DNA of 64,000 nucleotides from Halococcoides cellulosivorans. GTDB lineage: Archaea > Halobacteriota > Halobacteria > Halobacteriales > Haloarculaceae. This document shows, piece by piece, positions 18,715 to 27,009 of this stretch. The position numbers and the translations under genes were made by a program. The stretch's first letter is position 1. Each line of letters begins with the position of its first letter. Where the stretch lies: the NCBI RefSeq assembly GCF_003058365.1, contig NZ_CP028858.1:992001-1056000 (forward strand), given 5' to 3'. A model generated the notes under the pieces. That model made no database searches, was not told the origin of the DNA, and was given only the letters and a program-made list of their open reading frames with translations.

Positions 18715-19122
18715 TCAGGGCCAGTCCTCGCGGCCCGTGTCGGTGCGGCTATCCGGCGGCTCCGGGTCACCGAGTTCCCAGTCGGCGGCGTCGGCGGCCT
18801 CCTCGATCGGGAGGAACTCCCAGCCACTCTGGGTGGCGATCGATTCGTCCTCGGGCAGTCCGATGTAGACGTACCGGTCGGTCTCGAACTGGGTGCGGAC
18901 GTTCGCCAGGCTGGTCTCGCGATCTTTCGGCCCGGAGAAGAAGTCCTGTCTGATCCGGTGGGTGCGGGCAAAGGAGGTCACCGCCGGCGTCGGCGCGTCG
19001 GCCACGATCCCGATGTACTCGGTCCACCGCCGGGCGTCGTCGACGACGGTGTCCGGTGCGGCCAGCGATCGCATCGCTTCGAGATCGAACGCCAGCGTCA
19101 TCGATCCGCTGGATCCGTCCAT
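18715..19122 (-). CDS. conserved haloarchaeal hypothetical protein (DUF7124-like)
   Basis: A 135-residue soluble acidic protein with the pattern MTLAFDLEAMRSLAAPDTVV, HRIRQDFFSGPKDRE and YVYIGLPEDESIA. It resembles a small conserved haloarchaeal family (DUF7124, recalled and not checked) of unknown function. The alternation of strands and helices (IGIVADAPTPAVTSF, RYVYIGL) suggests a compact alpha/beta fold. The start may be M1 at 19122 or M8 at 19101. It is the upstream partner of the membrane winged-helix protein, 11 bp apart. Confidence 0.65.
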   Translation of the reverse strand: MDGSSGSMTLAFDLEAMRSLAAPDTVVDDARRWTEYIGIVADAPTPAVTSFARTHRIRQDFFSGPKDRETSLANVRTQFETDRYVYIGLPEDESIATQSGWEFLPIEEAADAADWELGDPEPPDSRTDTGREDWP

Positions 19123-19231
19123 ACGACTGAATCGAGCGCCCCGTTCGAAACCCTGACGATCGGGTCACGGCGGCTGGCGTCGACCGCTCGGCTCGATGGT
19201 CCGGGTCACCGGGGGTCGCTGGGCCGGGCGA

Positions 19232-20500
19232 TCAGCGTTCGAGCGTCTCCAGGGGCGCGATACGGGCGATACGCGTGCCCGCGGCGATCCCCGCGACGGT
19301 GCTCGTGACGACCGCGACCGCCAGCCCACCGGCCAGGACCCGCGTGTCCGGCGCGAGCAACCCCTCGAACCCGACGAGTTCGGTGACCAGCCACTCCAGG
19401 CCGGCGGCGACCGGGATCGTGAGCGAAACGCCGATCAGCCCGCCCACGACGCCGAGCACGACGGCTTCGACGGTGACGACACCGACGAGCGTCGTCGTCG
19501 AGGTGCCGAGCGCCCGCAGTGCGGCGAGTTCGTAGCGCTGGCGATCGACGTGTCCGAGCATGAGATTCGTCGTGAGCGCGACGCCCGCGACGACCGCGAG
19601 CACGATCATCACGACGCCGCTCGCGAGCACGAGTGCCTGCTCTTCGAGGATGGATCTGAGCTGTTCGCTGTTCGTCCGGACGGTCAGATCGGGCCGCTCG
19701 GCCTCGATCTCTGCGGCGACGGCCTCGGGATCCGCGCCCTCCTTGAGGGCGACGGTGATAAAGGAGGCGCCGTCGGTGCGCGCCGACCCGGTGATCTCCT
19801 GGAGTTCGCTCAAATGGAAGATCGCGGTCGACCCGCCGAGGAAGGTCCGGTACGTCGGGGAGATGCCTACAACGGTGTACTCGCGTCCGCGCGCGCCCGC
19901 GACGGTCCCGCCGACGTGGACGGTTTCCCCCACCGAGACGCCGAGTCGTGTCGCGGTCTGATTGTCGAGGACGACTGCCTGGCTCGTCGGCCCGTCGTAC
20001 GTTCCGTTCGCGTAGTGCAAATCTCCCGTCGAAAAGCCTTCACCGCGCGTGATCTGGACCGAGGGGCCACTCGCGGGGGCGCCGACGCCGATGACGGTCT
20101 CCAGGGCGTCGGGATCCGATCCGACGTAGACGGTCTGAAAGCTCATCGGCACGGCCGTCTGAACGTCGGGTCGCCGGTCGAGATCCGCGGCCAGTCGGTG
20201 GGCGTCGACCAGCGGCGTTTCGAGCCCACCGATCGCGCCGGGCGTAATGCGCGTCGCGCCGGCGGTCACCCACAGGTCGCGATCGGCCTGTTCGAACATC
20301 TGCTCGCCGGTCGCGACGACACCCAGGCCCAGACTCGCGAGGATCGTCGTCGCGAGCACGGCGACGACGATGCCCACGACGGCGAGGAGCGTTCGCGTTC
20401 GATCGTGGCGGAGTTGCGCCCCGGCGAGCCCACAGATCGCGCGGGCTCGTGCCGCCACCCGGCGCAGGGCGGCCAGCGGCGCGATCACCACCCCTCTCAT
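19232..20500 (-). CDS. ABC transporter permease, MacB/FtsX type (second permease)
   Basis: A 422-residue MacB/LolC-type permease: one N-terminal membrane helix (about 36-58, TLLAVVGIVVAVLATTILASL), a large periplasmic-type MacB_PCD domain (about 60-290), and three C-terminal helices of the FtsX domain (about 295-320, 345-375 and 385-410) with the motif RYELAALRALGTS. Exporters of this type move lipids, lipoproteins or peptides by mechanotransmission. It overlaps the first permease gene by 4 nt (ATGA) and is last in the ATPase-permease-permease unit. The substrate cannot be deduced. Confidence 0.88.
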   Translation of the reverse strand: MRGVVIAPLAALRRVAARARAICGLAGAQLRHDRTRTLLAVVGIVVAVLATTILASLGLGVVATGEQMFEQADRDLWVTAGATRITPGAIGGLETPLVDAHRLAADLDRRPDVQTAVPMSFQTVYVGSDPDALETVIGVGAPASGPSVQITRGEGFSTGDLHYANGTYDGPTSQAVVLDNQTATRLGVSVGETVHVGGTVAGARGREYTVVGISPTYRTFLGGSTAIFHLSELQEITGSARTDGASFITVALKEGADPEAVAAEIEAERPDLTVRTNSEQLRSILEEQALVLASGVVMIVLAVVAGVALTTNLMLGHVDRQRYELAALRALGTSTTTLVGVVTVEAVVLGVVGGLIGVSLTIPVAAGLEWLVTELVGFEGLLAPDTRVLAGGLAVAVVTSTVAGIAAGTRIARIAPLETLER

Positions 20501-21723
20501 CGCGCCATCGCCTCCAGCGGATCGGTCCGGCGAGCGACCCAGAGCGGGTAGACGACCGCGAGCGCGCCGATCGCGAGCGCGACGCCGAGGCCGACGGCGA
20601 TCAACAGGGGGTCGAACAGCGCGACACGGCCGAGGCCCGCGACGCGTGCGGCGACGCCGTTCACCGCGGCGATCGTCGCGATCCCGAGGCCGACGCCGGC
20701 GACCCCACCGATCGCGGCGACGACGATCGTCTGGGTGCCGACGATCCAGGCGCGAGACCGTCCGGAGAGCCCGATCGCCGCGAGGACGGCCAGCTGTCGG
20801 CGGTCGTCGGTGACTTCCAGGCCCATCAGCGTCGCGACAAAGAGTACGCCGACGACGAGTGTCGTGATCGTGGCGGCGATCGCCATCGCCAGCGGCAGGT
20901 TCGCCTCCGAGAGTTGATCGCGGCCGAGTCCCGTGCCGGTCACGACGTCGGTCTCCGGGTATCGCGCCCCGATCGACTCGCGGACTGACCGGTCGTGTGC
21001 GCGAACGAGGATGCGATCGGCCAGATCACCCTCGTCGGCCCCGGTCGCGGCCTGGAGTTCCGCGAGGTGGACGACGACCACGGGCGCGGTCGTGAGTTCG
21101 CCCGCGAGGCCCTCATCCTCGACCGCCCGGACGGTGAACCGATCGCCCCGCAGAGCGAGCGAATCGCCGTTCCCGACGGCGAGCAACTCCGCAGTCGCGC
21201 CGGAGACGACGGCCTCGCCCGTTCGCGGACCGGCATAGCTCCCGTTCGCGTAGTGAGGGTCGCTCGGCGAGAGCGCCGCGCCGGGAAGCGCCTCGCTGTC
21301 CTGGCCGTCGGGCGGGCCGATCACGCCCATCAGGACGGCGTACTCGGTGCGATTACCCGCCGAGACGGGGAGGATCGTCACCTGGACGGGCGTGGCGTAG
21401 GCGACACGGTCGTCGCTCGCAATCGAGTTCGTGACCTCGTGGACCTGGCCCAGCCGTGGCCCGTCGACGCCGACGACGACCGACCGCGCGGTCGCGCCAT
21501 CGGGGACGATCCAGTAGTCGACGGTCTCTCCGGCCACGACGGTCCCGCCCGCGAGGCCGAGCGAGACGCCACCGATGGTCACGAGCAACGCGACGGCGAT
21601 AGCGATGCCCGTGATCGTCACGAGCACGCGCGTCGAGGGCTGGCCCGCGACCCGGCGGATCCCGACGCCGACGAGCGCGCGTCGTCGCGAGAGCCACCGG
21701 TGGATCCGTTCGCGCATCGTCAC
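20497..21723 (-). CDS. ABC transporter permease, MacB/FtsX type (first permease)
   Basis: A 408-residue paralogue of the next permease, with the same layout: N-terminal helix (about 29-55), extracytoplasmic MacB-like domain with YANGSYAGPRTGEAVVSG (compare YANGTYDGPTSQAVVLDN in the partner), and three C-terminal FtsX helices with RRQLAVLAAIGLSGRS. The two permeases probably form a heterodimer. The GTG start at 21723 overlaps the ATPase stop codon (GTGA); an ATG two codons later is an alternative. It sits in the middle of a three-gene exporter operon. Confidence 0.88.
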   Translation of the reverse strand: MTMRERIHRWLSRRRALVGVGIRRVAGQPSTRVLVTITGIAIAVALLVTIGGVSLGLAGGTVVAGETVDYWIVPDGATARSVVVGVDGPRLGQVHEVTNSIASDDRVAYATPVQVTILPVSAGNRTEYAVLMGVIGPPDGQDSEALPGAALSPSDPHYANGSYAGPRTGEAVVSGATAELLAVGNGDSLALRGDRFTVRAVEDEGLAGELTTAPVVVVHLAELQAATGADEGDLADRILVRAHDRSVRESIGARYPETDVVTGTGLGRDQLSEANLPLAMAIAATITTLVVGVLFVATLMGLEVTDDRRQLAVLAAIGLSGRSRAWIVGTQTIVVAAIGGVAGVGLGIATIAAVNGVAARVAGLGRVALFDPLLIAVGLGVALAIGALAVVYPLWVARRTDPLEAMAR

Positions 21724-22466
21724 CCCTCGGTCTCGCCGTTCACGCGGCCGTCGCGCAGTTCGAGCACGCGATCGGCCCGGTCGACGGCCTGGTCGTCGTG
21801 AGAGGCCAACACGACCGCGCGGTCCTCCGCGACCGCGGCGAGCGCGTCGAGAATGCGCTCGCCCGTCGCGGTGTCGAGTTCACCCGTCGGCTCGTCAGCG
21901 ATCACGATGTCTGGATCGGGCGCGAGCGCGCGTGCGATCGCGACGCGCTGGCGCTCTCCGCCGGAGAGTTCGCCCGGTGCGTGATCGGCGCGATCCGAGA
22001 GCCCGACCGTCGCGAGTGCCTCCTCGGCGCGCGATCGCCGCTCGGCCTTGGAATGGCCGGCCTCGATCAGCGCGACCGCGACGTTCGACCGCGCGGACAG
22101 CGCGGGCAAGAGGTGAAATCGCTGGAAGACGATCCCGACGCTCTCCTGTCGGAGCCGACGCCGACCCCGGGCCGATAACGCGGCGGTGTCCTGGCCCCGA
22201 ATGCGGACCTGGCCGGCGGTGGGCACGTCGAGGGCCCCCAGCAAGTGGAGCAGTGTCGACTTGCCGCTGCCGCTCGGTCCGACGATCCCCAGAATCTCGC
22301 CGCGCTCGACGAAAAGAGAGACACCGTCGAGGGCGCGCACTTCGGGGCCCGCGCGCCGGAATCGTCCGGTCGATCGACGGTAGGTGCGCTCGACCGACTC
22401 ACACGCGATCAGCGGCGCGGACGACGCGGCGGACATTGCAGACGCGTCTCCGGGACGGCGAGACAT
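21720..22466 (-). CDS. ABC transporter ATP-binding protein, MacB/LolD type
   Basis: An ATPase of about 248 residues that powers the two adjacent FtsX-type permeases. Walker A is GPSGSGKST, the Q-loop is IVFQRFHLLPALSARSNV, the signature is LSGGERQRVAIARAL, Walker B is DIVIADEPTGELD, and the switch His lies in LASHDD. ATG at 22466 was chosen; ATG at 22436 is also plausible, and a start at 22520 would add unconserved residues. It is the first gene of the unit and diverges from nuoJ1. Confidence 0.9.
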   Translation of the reverse strand: MSRRPGDASAMSAASSAPLIACESVERTYRRSTGRFRRAGPEVRALDGVSLFVERGEILGIVGPSGSGKSTLLHLLGALDVPTAGQVRIRGQDTAALSARGRRRLRQESVGIVFQRFHLLPALSARSNVAVALIEAGHSKAERRSRAEEALATVGLSDRADHAPGELSGGERQRVAIARALAPDPDIVIADEPTGELDTATGERILDALAAVAEDRAVVLASHDDQAVDRADRVLELRDGRVNGETEG

Positions 22467-22592
22467 AATGGTGCTGTCTGCGATCCTGACGCATCGATCA
22501 CCGGTTTCGTAAGCGTTCAAAAGCGAGTCTTGGGCTCGTCGGCTGTCTCAAGAGCAATCTTGAAACGTCTGCCGGTCACAGACTGCCGTAAG

Positions 22593-22871
22593 ATGGGAGG
22601 CCCAGAACTCTTCGCGTTCGCGCTGTTCGCGGTCATCACACTCGGTGGCGCGATCGGCGTCGTCGTGCTGGACGAACTCTGGCACGCCGCGCTATCGCTC
22701 GGGACCGCACTTCTCGGGGTGGCGGTGCTGTACGTCCTCGCAGGAGCCCCGCTGGTCGGCGCGATTCAGGTGCTCGTGTACGTCGGTGGTGTCCTCATTC
22801 TGATCACGTTCGCCGTGATGCTCACCGACGGCGATCGGACGATCGACCTGCCGGTCGGGGGGAACCGATGA
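22593..22871 (+). CDS. nuoJ1: NADH-quinone oxidoreductase-like subunit J, N-terminal half (NuoJ1)
   Basis: A 92-residue membrane protein, the first part of NuoJ: three helices (LFAFALFAVITLGGAIGVVV, then LWHAALSLGTALLGVAVLYVL and GAIQVLVYVGGVLILITFAVML). The GAIQVLVYVGGVLILITFAVML stretch is the conserved pi-bulge helix of NuoJ. NuoJ is split into two polypeptides here, as is usual in haloarchaea. The ATG at 22593 was chosen at the first helix; upstream in-frame sequence overlaps the divergent ABC gene. It overlaps nuoJ2 by 4 nt and opens a J1-J2-K-L-M-N block that here stands apart from nuoA-I. Confidence 0.92.
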   Translation: MGGPELFAFALFAVITLGGAIGVVVLDELWHAALSLGTALLGVAVLYVLAGAPLVGAIQVLVYVGGVLILITFAVMLTDGDRTIDLPVGGNR

Positions 22872-23158
22872 GTCGACCGCGCCTCGACCGGGGGATCGAT
22901 CTCCGGGCCGCGTTCGGTGTGGGGACGCTGTTCGTCGTCCTCGCGTGGGTGTTCGCGACCGCCGATCTGGGGCCCGCTGCGGGGTTCGGCACGGACTCGG
23001 TCACCGACGGCGTCGGCTTCGCGCTGCTCGGTCTGATCGACGCCTCGCCGCTGGTCACCGAGGGCTTTCTGCTCGCCTTCATCCTGCTGGCGGTCGTCCT
23101 CGACGCCGCACTCGGTGGCGCGGTCCACCTCGCGCGACGCGAGGGAGGTGAACACTGA
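22868..23158 (+). CDS. nuoJ2: NADH-quinone oxidoreductase-like subunit J, C-terminal half (NuoJ2)
   Basis: A 96-residue membrane protein with two helices: an N-terminal one (AFGVGTLFVVLAWVFATADLG) and a C-terminal one (TEGFLLAFILLAVVLDAALGGAVHLARRE). Its position between NuoJ1 and NuoK, and the final AVHLARR-type end, identify it as the second half of NuoJ. It overlaps nuoJ1 (ATGA), and its last base is shared with the nuoK start. The nuoK Shine-Dalgarno site lies inside its 3' end. Confidence 0.88.
   Translation: MSRPRLDRGIDLRAAFGVGTLFVVLAWVFATADLGPAAGFGTDSVTDGVGFALLGLIDASPLVTEGFLLAFILLAVVLDAALGGAVHLARREGGEH
23144..23151 (+). promoter_or_regulatory. perfect Shine-Dalgarno site for nuoK
   Basis: GGAGGTGA, complementary to the 3' end of archaeal 16S rRNA, lies 6 nt before the nuoK ATG at 23158, within the nuoJ2 coding end. 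The nuo genes rely on strong internal ribosome sites, unlike the leaderless genes around them. Confidence 0.7.
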
Positions 23159-23460
23159 TGGTCCCGATCGAGTACTATCTCGTGGTCTCGGCCGCCCTGT
23201 TCTGTATCGGCCTGTTCGGCGTGCTCGCCCGCCGGAACGCGCTCCGATTCCTGATGTCGGTCGAACTCCTCCTCAACGCGGGCGCGCTCAACCTCGTCGC
23301 GTTCTCCCACCACTGGGGAAATCTGACGGGCCAAACGTTCGCCCTGTTTATCATGGCGCTGGCCGCCGCCGAAGTCGCGGTCGGTATCGGCATCGTCCTC
23401 GTGCTCAACCGGACGCTCGGGACGATCGACGTCACCGTTCCGCGGGGGCTGGAGGGGTAA
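23158..23460 (+). CDS. nuoK: NADH-quinone oxidoreductase-like subunit K
   Basis: A 100-residue NuoK with three membrane helices. The family motif is visible: YYLVVSAALFCIGLFGVLARRN, then the conserved Glu in FLMSVELLLNAGALNLVAF, and the second conserved Glu in LAAAEVAVGIGIVLVL. The two glutamates form part of the membrane proton path. It is translated from a strong Shine-Dalgarno site and lies directly upstream of nuoL. Confidence 0.96.
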   Translation: MVPIEYYLVVSAALFCIGLFGVLARRNALRFLMSVELLLNAGALNLVAFSHHWGNLTGQTFALFIMALAAAEVAVGIGIVLVLNRTLGTIDVTVPRGLEG

Positions 23461-23461
23461 C

Positions 23462-25471
23462 ATGGCGGTGACGACTGCCGCTGCGGGCGTCATCGCCGCG
23501 CCACTGATCGCCTTCGTCGCCGTCCTCCTCGTGGGCCGGTGGCTGCCGAAACGCGGCGCGTCGATCGGAATCCTCGGCACGGCGACGTCGCTCGCACTCG
23601 CGGTCTGGATCGCGCTGCAGGTCGCCGGCGGGATCGACCCCGAGGTCGCCAACAGCGTCGTCTACACGTTCGCGACTGGCGTCGAGGGCGCGCCGACACT
23701 CGAATTCGGCCTCCTGATCGATCCGCTGTCGGCGCTGGTCGGCGTCATCGTCGCGCTGATCGCGACGCTCGTGCTGGTCTTCTCGCTCGGATATATGAAC
23801 GACGAGGGCGAGACCGGCCTCCCGCGATACTACGCCGAACTCTCACTGTTTACGTTCAGTATGCTCGCGTTCGTCTACGCGAGCAATCTTTTGATGGCGT
23901 TCGTGTTCTTCGAACTCGTCGGCCTCTGTTCGTACCTCCTCATTGGCTTCTGGTTCCGCGAACCCGGGCCCGCCAGCGCGGCGAAGAAGGCCTTTCTCGT
24001 GACGCGGTTCGGGGACTATTTCTTCCTGATCGGCACCGTCGCGGTGATCGTCATGTTCGGGACGACCCGCTTCGCGGGGCCGGAGAGCCTTCCGGCGGCC
24101 GCCGCCGACGCCATCGACGCTGGGACGCAATTCGCGGGGCTCGGCCCGCAGACGGCGATCACGGTCGTCGCACTGCTGATTCTAGGCGGCGCGATCGGGA
24201 AGTCCGCACAGTTTCCCCTCCATACGTGGCTGCCCGACGCGATGGAGGGCCCCACGCCGGTCTCGGCGCTGATCCACGCCGCGACGATGGTCGCCGCGGG
24301 TGTCTATCTGATCGCTCGGCTGTACGGATTCTACGCGCTCTCCCCGACCGCACTCGCGGTCGTCGCGCTCGTCGGCGGGGTCACGGCGCTGTTCGCAGCG
24401 TCGATGGGCGTCGTCGCCCAGGAACTCAAGCAGGTGCTCGCGTACTCGACGATCAGCCAGTACGGCTATATGATGCTCGCGCTCGGTGCGGGCGGCTACG
24501 TCGCTGGCGTGTTCCATTTGACGACGCACGCGATGTTCAAGGCCCTGCTCTTCCTGGGCGCTGGCGCGGTGATCGTCGCGACCCACCACGAGGAGAACAT
24601 GTGGGAACTCGGTGGGCTGCGATCGAAACTGCCCTGGACGTACGCATCCTTCCTCGCGGGGTCGCTCGCGCTCGCGGGCATCGTGCCGTTCGCGGGCTTC
24701 TGGTCGAAAGACGAGGTGCTCTACGAGGCGCTCGATCACGGGTTGTCGGATCCAGTGCTGCTCGTCGCGTACGCGCTCGGCTTGCTCGCGGTCCCGGTCA
24801 CGGGCTTCTATACGTTCCGGATGGTCCGGCTGACTTTCCACGGCGAATCGCGGTCCGACCACGCGCGTGACGCCCACGCCGTCGGCTGGTCGATGCGGAT
24901 CCCGATGGCGGTGCTCGCCGTCGGCGCGCTCGCGGCCGGGTGGATCAACATGGCACCCTTAGAGGAGGTCGGCGTCCACGCGACCTTCCTTCACGACTGG
25001 CTGGACCGCTCGCTCGCGGTCGGCCTCTCGACGGACGCCGCCCACTACGGCGACCTGCTCGGCGCGGCGGGCTACGAAGCCGCGCACCTCTCACCGATTC
25101 TCCCGGCGCTCGTCTCGCTGACGCTCGCGCTCGTCGGCGCGGGCAGCGCGTGGTGGCTCTATCGGGAGCCTCGCGAGCACACCGACCGGCTCGGCCCGCT
25201 CAAGCGCCTGCTCGCGCACAACTACTACCAGGACGAGTACCAGGTCTGGCTGGCGCGGGGCCTGGTCGCGCCGACCGCCGCGGTGCTCGATCGGTTCGAC
25301 CGGTCGGGGATCGACGGGTCGGTCGACGGCACGAGTACCGTGACGCTGGCCGCCGCCGACCGCGCGAGTCGCCTGCAGTCGGGGATCGTCACCCACTACC
25401 TGACGATCATCACGGTGGCGGTCGCCCTTCTCATCGTCGCCGTCGGCCTGCTCGGGGGGTGGCTCCAATGA
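23462..25471 (+). CDS. nuoL: NADH-quinone oxidoreductase-like subunit L (proton pump)
   Basis: A 669-residue antiporter-like subunit with about 16 membrane helices. Conserved features are the FFELVGLCSYLLIGFWF helix with the key Glu, the helix with KSAQFPLHTWLPDAMEGPTPVSALIHAATMV carrying the pump Lys, and the broken-helix region QELKQVLAYSTISQYGYM. The C-terminal part contains the amphipathic HL-helix region and ends in a final membrane helix (IITVAVALLIVAVGLLGG). The ATG follows the nuoK stop by 1 nt, and the end overlaps nuoM by 4 nt. Confidence 0.96.
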   Translation: MAVTTAAAGVIAAPLIAFVAVLLVGRWLPKRGASIGILGTATSLALAVWIALQVAGGIDPEVANSVVYTFATGVEGAPTLEFGLLIDPLSALVGVIVALIATLVLVFSLGYMNDEGETGLPRYYAELSLFTFSMLAFVYASNLLMAFVFFELVGLCSYLLIGFWFREPGPASAAKKAFLVTRFGDYFFLIGTVAVIVMFGTTRFAGPESLPAAAADAIDAGTQFAGLGPQTAITVVALLILGGAIGKSAQFPLHTWLPDAMEGPTPVSALIHAATMVAAGVYLIARLYGFYALSPTALAVVALVGGVTALFAASMGVVAQELKQVLAYSTISQYGYMMLALGAGGYVAGVFHLTTHAMFKALLFLGAGAVIVATHHEENMWELGGLRSKLPWTYASFLAGSLALAGIVPFAGFWSKDEVLYEALDHGLSDPVLLVAYALGLLAVPVTGFYTFRMVRLTFHGESRSDHARDAHAVGWSMRIPMAVLAVGALAAGWINMAPLEEVGVHATFLHDWLDRSLAVGLSTDAAHYGDLLGAAGYEAAHLSPILPALVSLTLALVGAGSAWWLYREPREHTDRLGPLKRLLAHNYYQDEYQVWLARGLVAPTAAVLDRFDRSGIDGSVDGTSTVTLAAADRASRLQSGIVTHYLTIITVAVALLIVAVGLLGGWLQ

Positions 25472-27009
25472 TTCTCGAAGCACTGATCGCGATCGCACTG
25501 CTCGGTGGCCTGGCCACTTTCCTCGCGCCCGACGAGTACGCGGGCCGTCTCGCGGCGGCGATCAGCCTGCTCCCGCTGGGTGGGTCGCTGTACGCCTGGC
25601 GGACGTTCGACGGGACGGGCAACGCCCTGCTCGGCGGGCAGATGGCCTTCGAGACCGACGTTGCGTGGTTCGAACTCGGGGGGTACGCGATCGACTGGCA
25701 CGTCGGCGTCGACGGGATATCGCTGCCGCTGGTCGTGCTCGCAACGTTTCTCACGACCGCCGCCATCGCGAGTGCGTGGTCGACGATCGACGAGCGCGAA
25801 TCGCAGTTCTACGGCCTCGTCCTGGTGCTCGAAGCCGCGATGATCGGCGTGTTCGTCGCGATGGACTTCATCATCTGGTTCGTCTTCTGGGAGGGCGTCC
25901 TCGTCCCGATGTACATCCTCATCGGGGTCTGGGGCGGCGACAATCGCCGGTACGCCGCGATCAAGTTCCTGATCTACACGAACGTCGCGAGTCTGGTCGC
26001 CTTCGTCGGCGTACTCGCACTGTTCGTCGGCCTGCCCGAGGCGACGTTCGGACTCCCCGAACTCGCTGATGGCCTGCGATCGGGGGCGCTCGAAGGCTAC
26101 GCCGGGATCGACGCCGCGACGCTGACGCTGCTCGCCTTCGTCGCGACGTTCGCGGGCTTCGCGGTGAAGGTGCCGCTCGTGCCCGTCCACACCTGGCTGC
26201 CCGACGCCCACGTCGAGGCCCCCACGCCCGCGTCGGTGCTGCTCGCGGGCGTCCTCCTGAAGATGGGGACGTACGCACTCCTCCGTTTCAACGTGACCAT
26301 GATGCCCGAGACGATGGCTCGACTCGCCGTTCCGATCGCGATCCTCGCGGTCGTGAGCGTCCTCTACGGCGCGTTGCTCGCGCTTGCACAGAACGATCTC
26401 AAACGCATCGTCGCGTACTCCTCGATCTCGTCGATGGGGTACGTCCTGCTCGGACTCGTCGCGCTCAGCCTCTACGGCCTGGGCGGGGCGACCTTCCAGA
26501 TGGTCAGTCACGGGCTGATCTCCGGGGCCCTGTTCATGATCGTCGGTGTGATCTACCACCGCACGCACACCCGGGACGTCGAGACGCTGTCGGGGCTGGC
26601 CGACCGGATGCCGCTCACGGCGGCGGCGTTCGTCGCCGCGGCGTTCGCCTACATGGGCCTGCCGCTGATGAGCGGGTTCGCCGCCGAACTGTTCGTGTTC
26701 ATCGGCGGGATGCAGTCGGCGGTCGTCCCTCTCGCGCCGCTCGTGACGGCGGTCGCGATGTTCGGCATCGTCGTCGTCGCGGGCTACCTGCTCTGGGCGA
26801 TGCAGCGCACCCTGTTCGGCCCGGCGGGATCGGGCTATCCCGTCGACCGCGCGAGTGCGCGCGAACTCGTCCCGATCGGGATCGTCCTCGCGGCCGTGAT
26901 CGCACTCGGCGTCGCGCCCGACCTGTTCTGGCCGACGATCCAGCGCGCGAGCGCACCCGTCCTCCAGGATCTCGGTGAGGTCGCGACCGTCCTGGGAGGT
27001 GGGCTGTAA
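25468..27009 (+). CDS. nuoM: NADH-quinone oxidoreductase-like subunit M (proton pump)
   Basis: A 513-residue antiporter-like membrane subunit. Key sequences are MDFIIWFVFWEGVLVPMYIL with the conserved Glu, the pump-Lys helix AVKVPLVPVHTWLPDAHVEAP, and ALAQNDLKRIVAYSSISSMGY. The true start is the ATG at 25468 (MILEALIAIALLGG), overlapping the nuoL stop; the same frame is open far upstream but only as a shadow of nuoL. It ends in TAATG shared with nuoN. Confidence 0.96.
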   Translation: MILEALIAIALLGGLATFLAPDEYAGRLAAAISLLPLGGSLYAWRTFDGTGNALLGGQMAFETDVAWFELGGYAIDWHVGVDGISLPLVVLATFLTTAAIASAWSTIDERESQFYGLVLVLEAAMIGVFVAMDFIIWFVFWEGVLVPMYILIGVWGGDNRRYAAIKFLIYTNVASLVAFVGVLALFVGLPEATFGLPELADGLRSGALEGYAGIDAATLTLLAFVATFAGFAVKVPLVPVHTWLPDAHVEAPTPASVLLAGVLLKMGTYALLRFNVTMMPETMARLAVPIAILAVVSVLYGALLALAQNDLKRIVAYSSISSMGYVLLGLVALSLYGLGGATFQMVSHGLISGALFMIVGVIYHRTHTRDVETLSGLADRMPLTAAAFVAAAFAYMGLPLMSGFAAELFVFIGGMQSAVVPLAPLVTAVAMFGIVVVAGYLLWAMQRTLFGPAGSGYPVDRASARELVPIGIVLAAVIALGVAPDLFWPTIQRASAPVLQDLGEVATVLGGGL

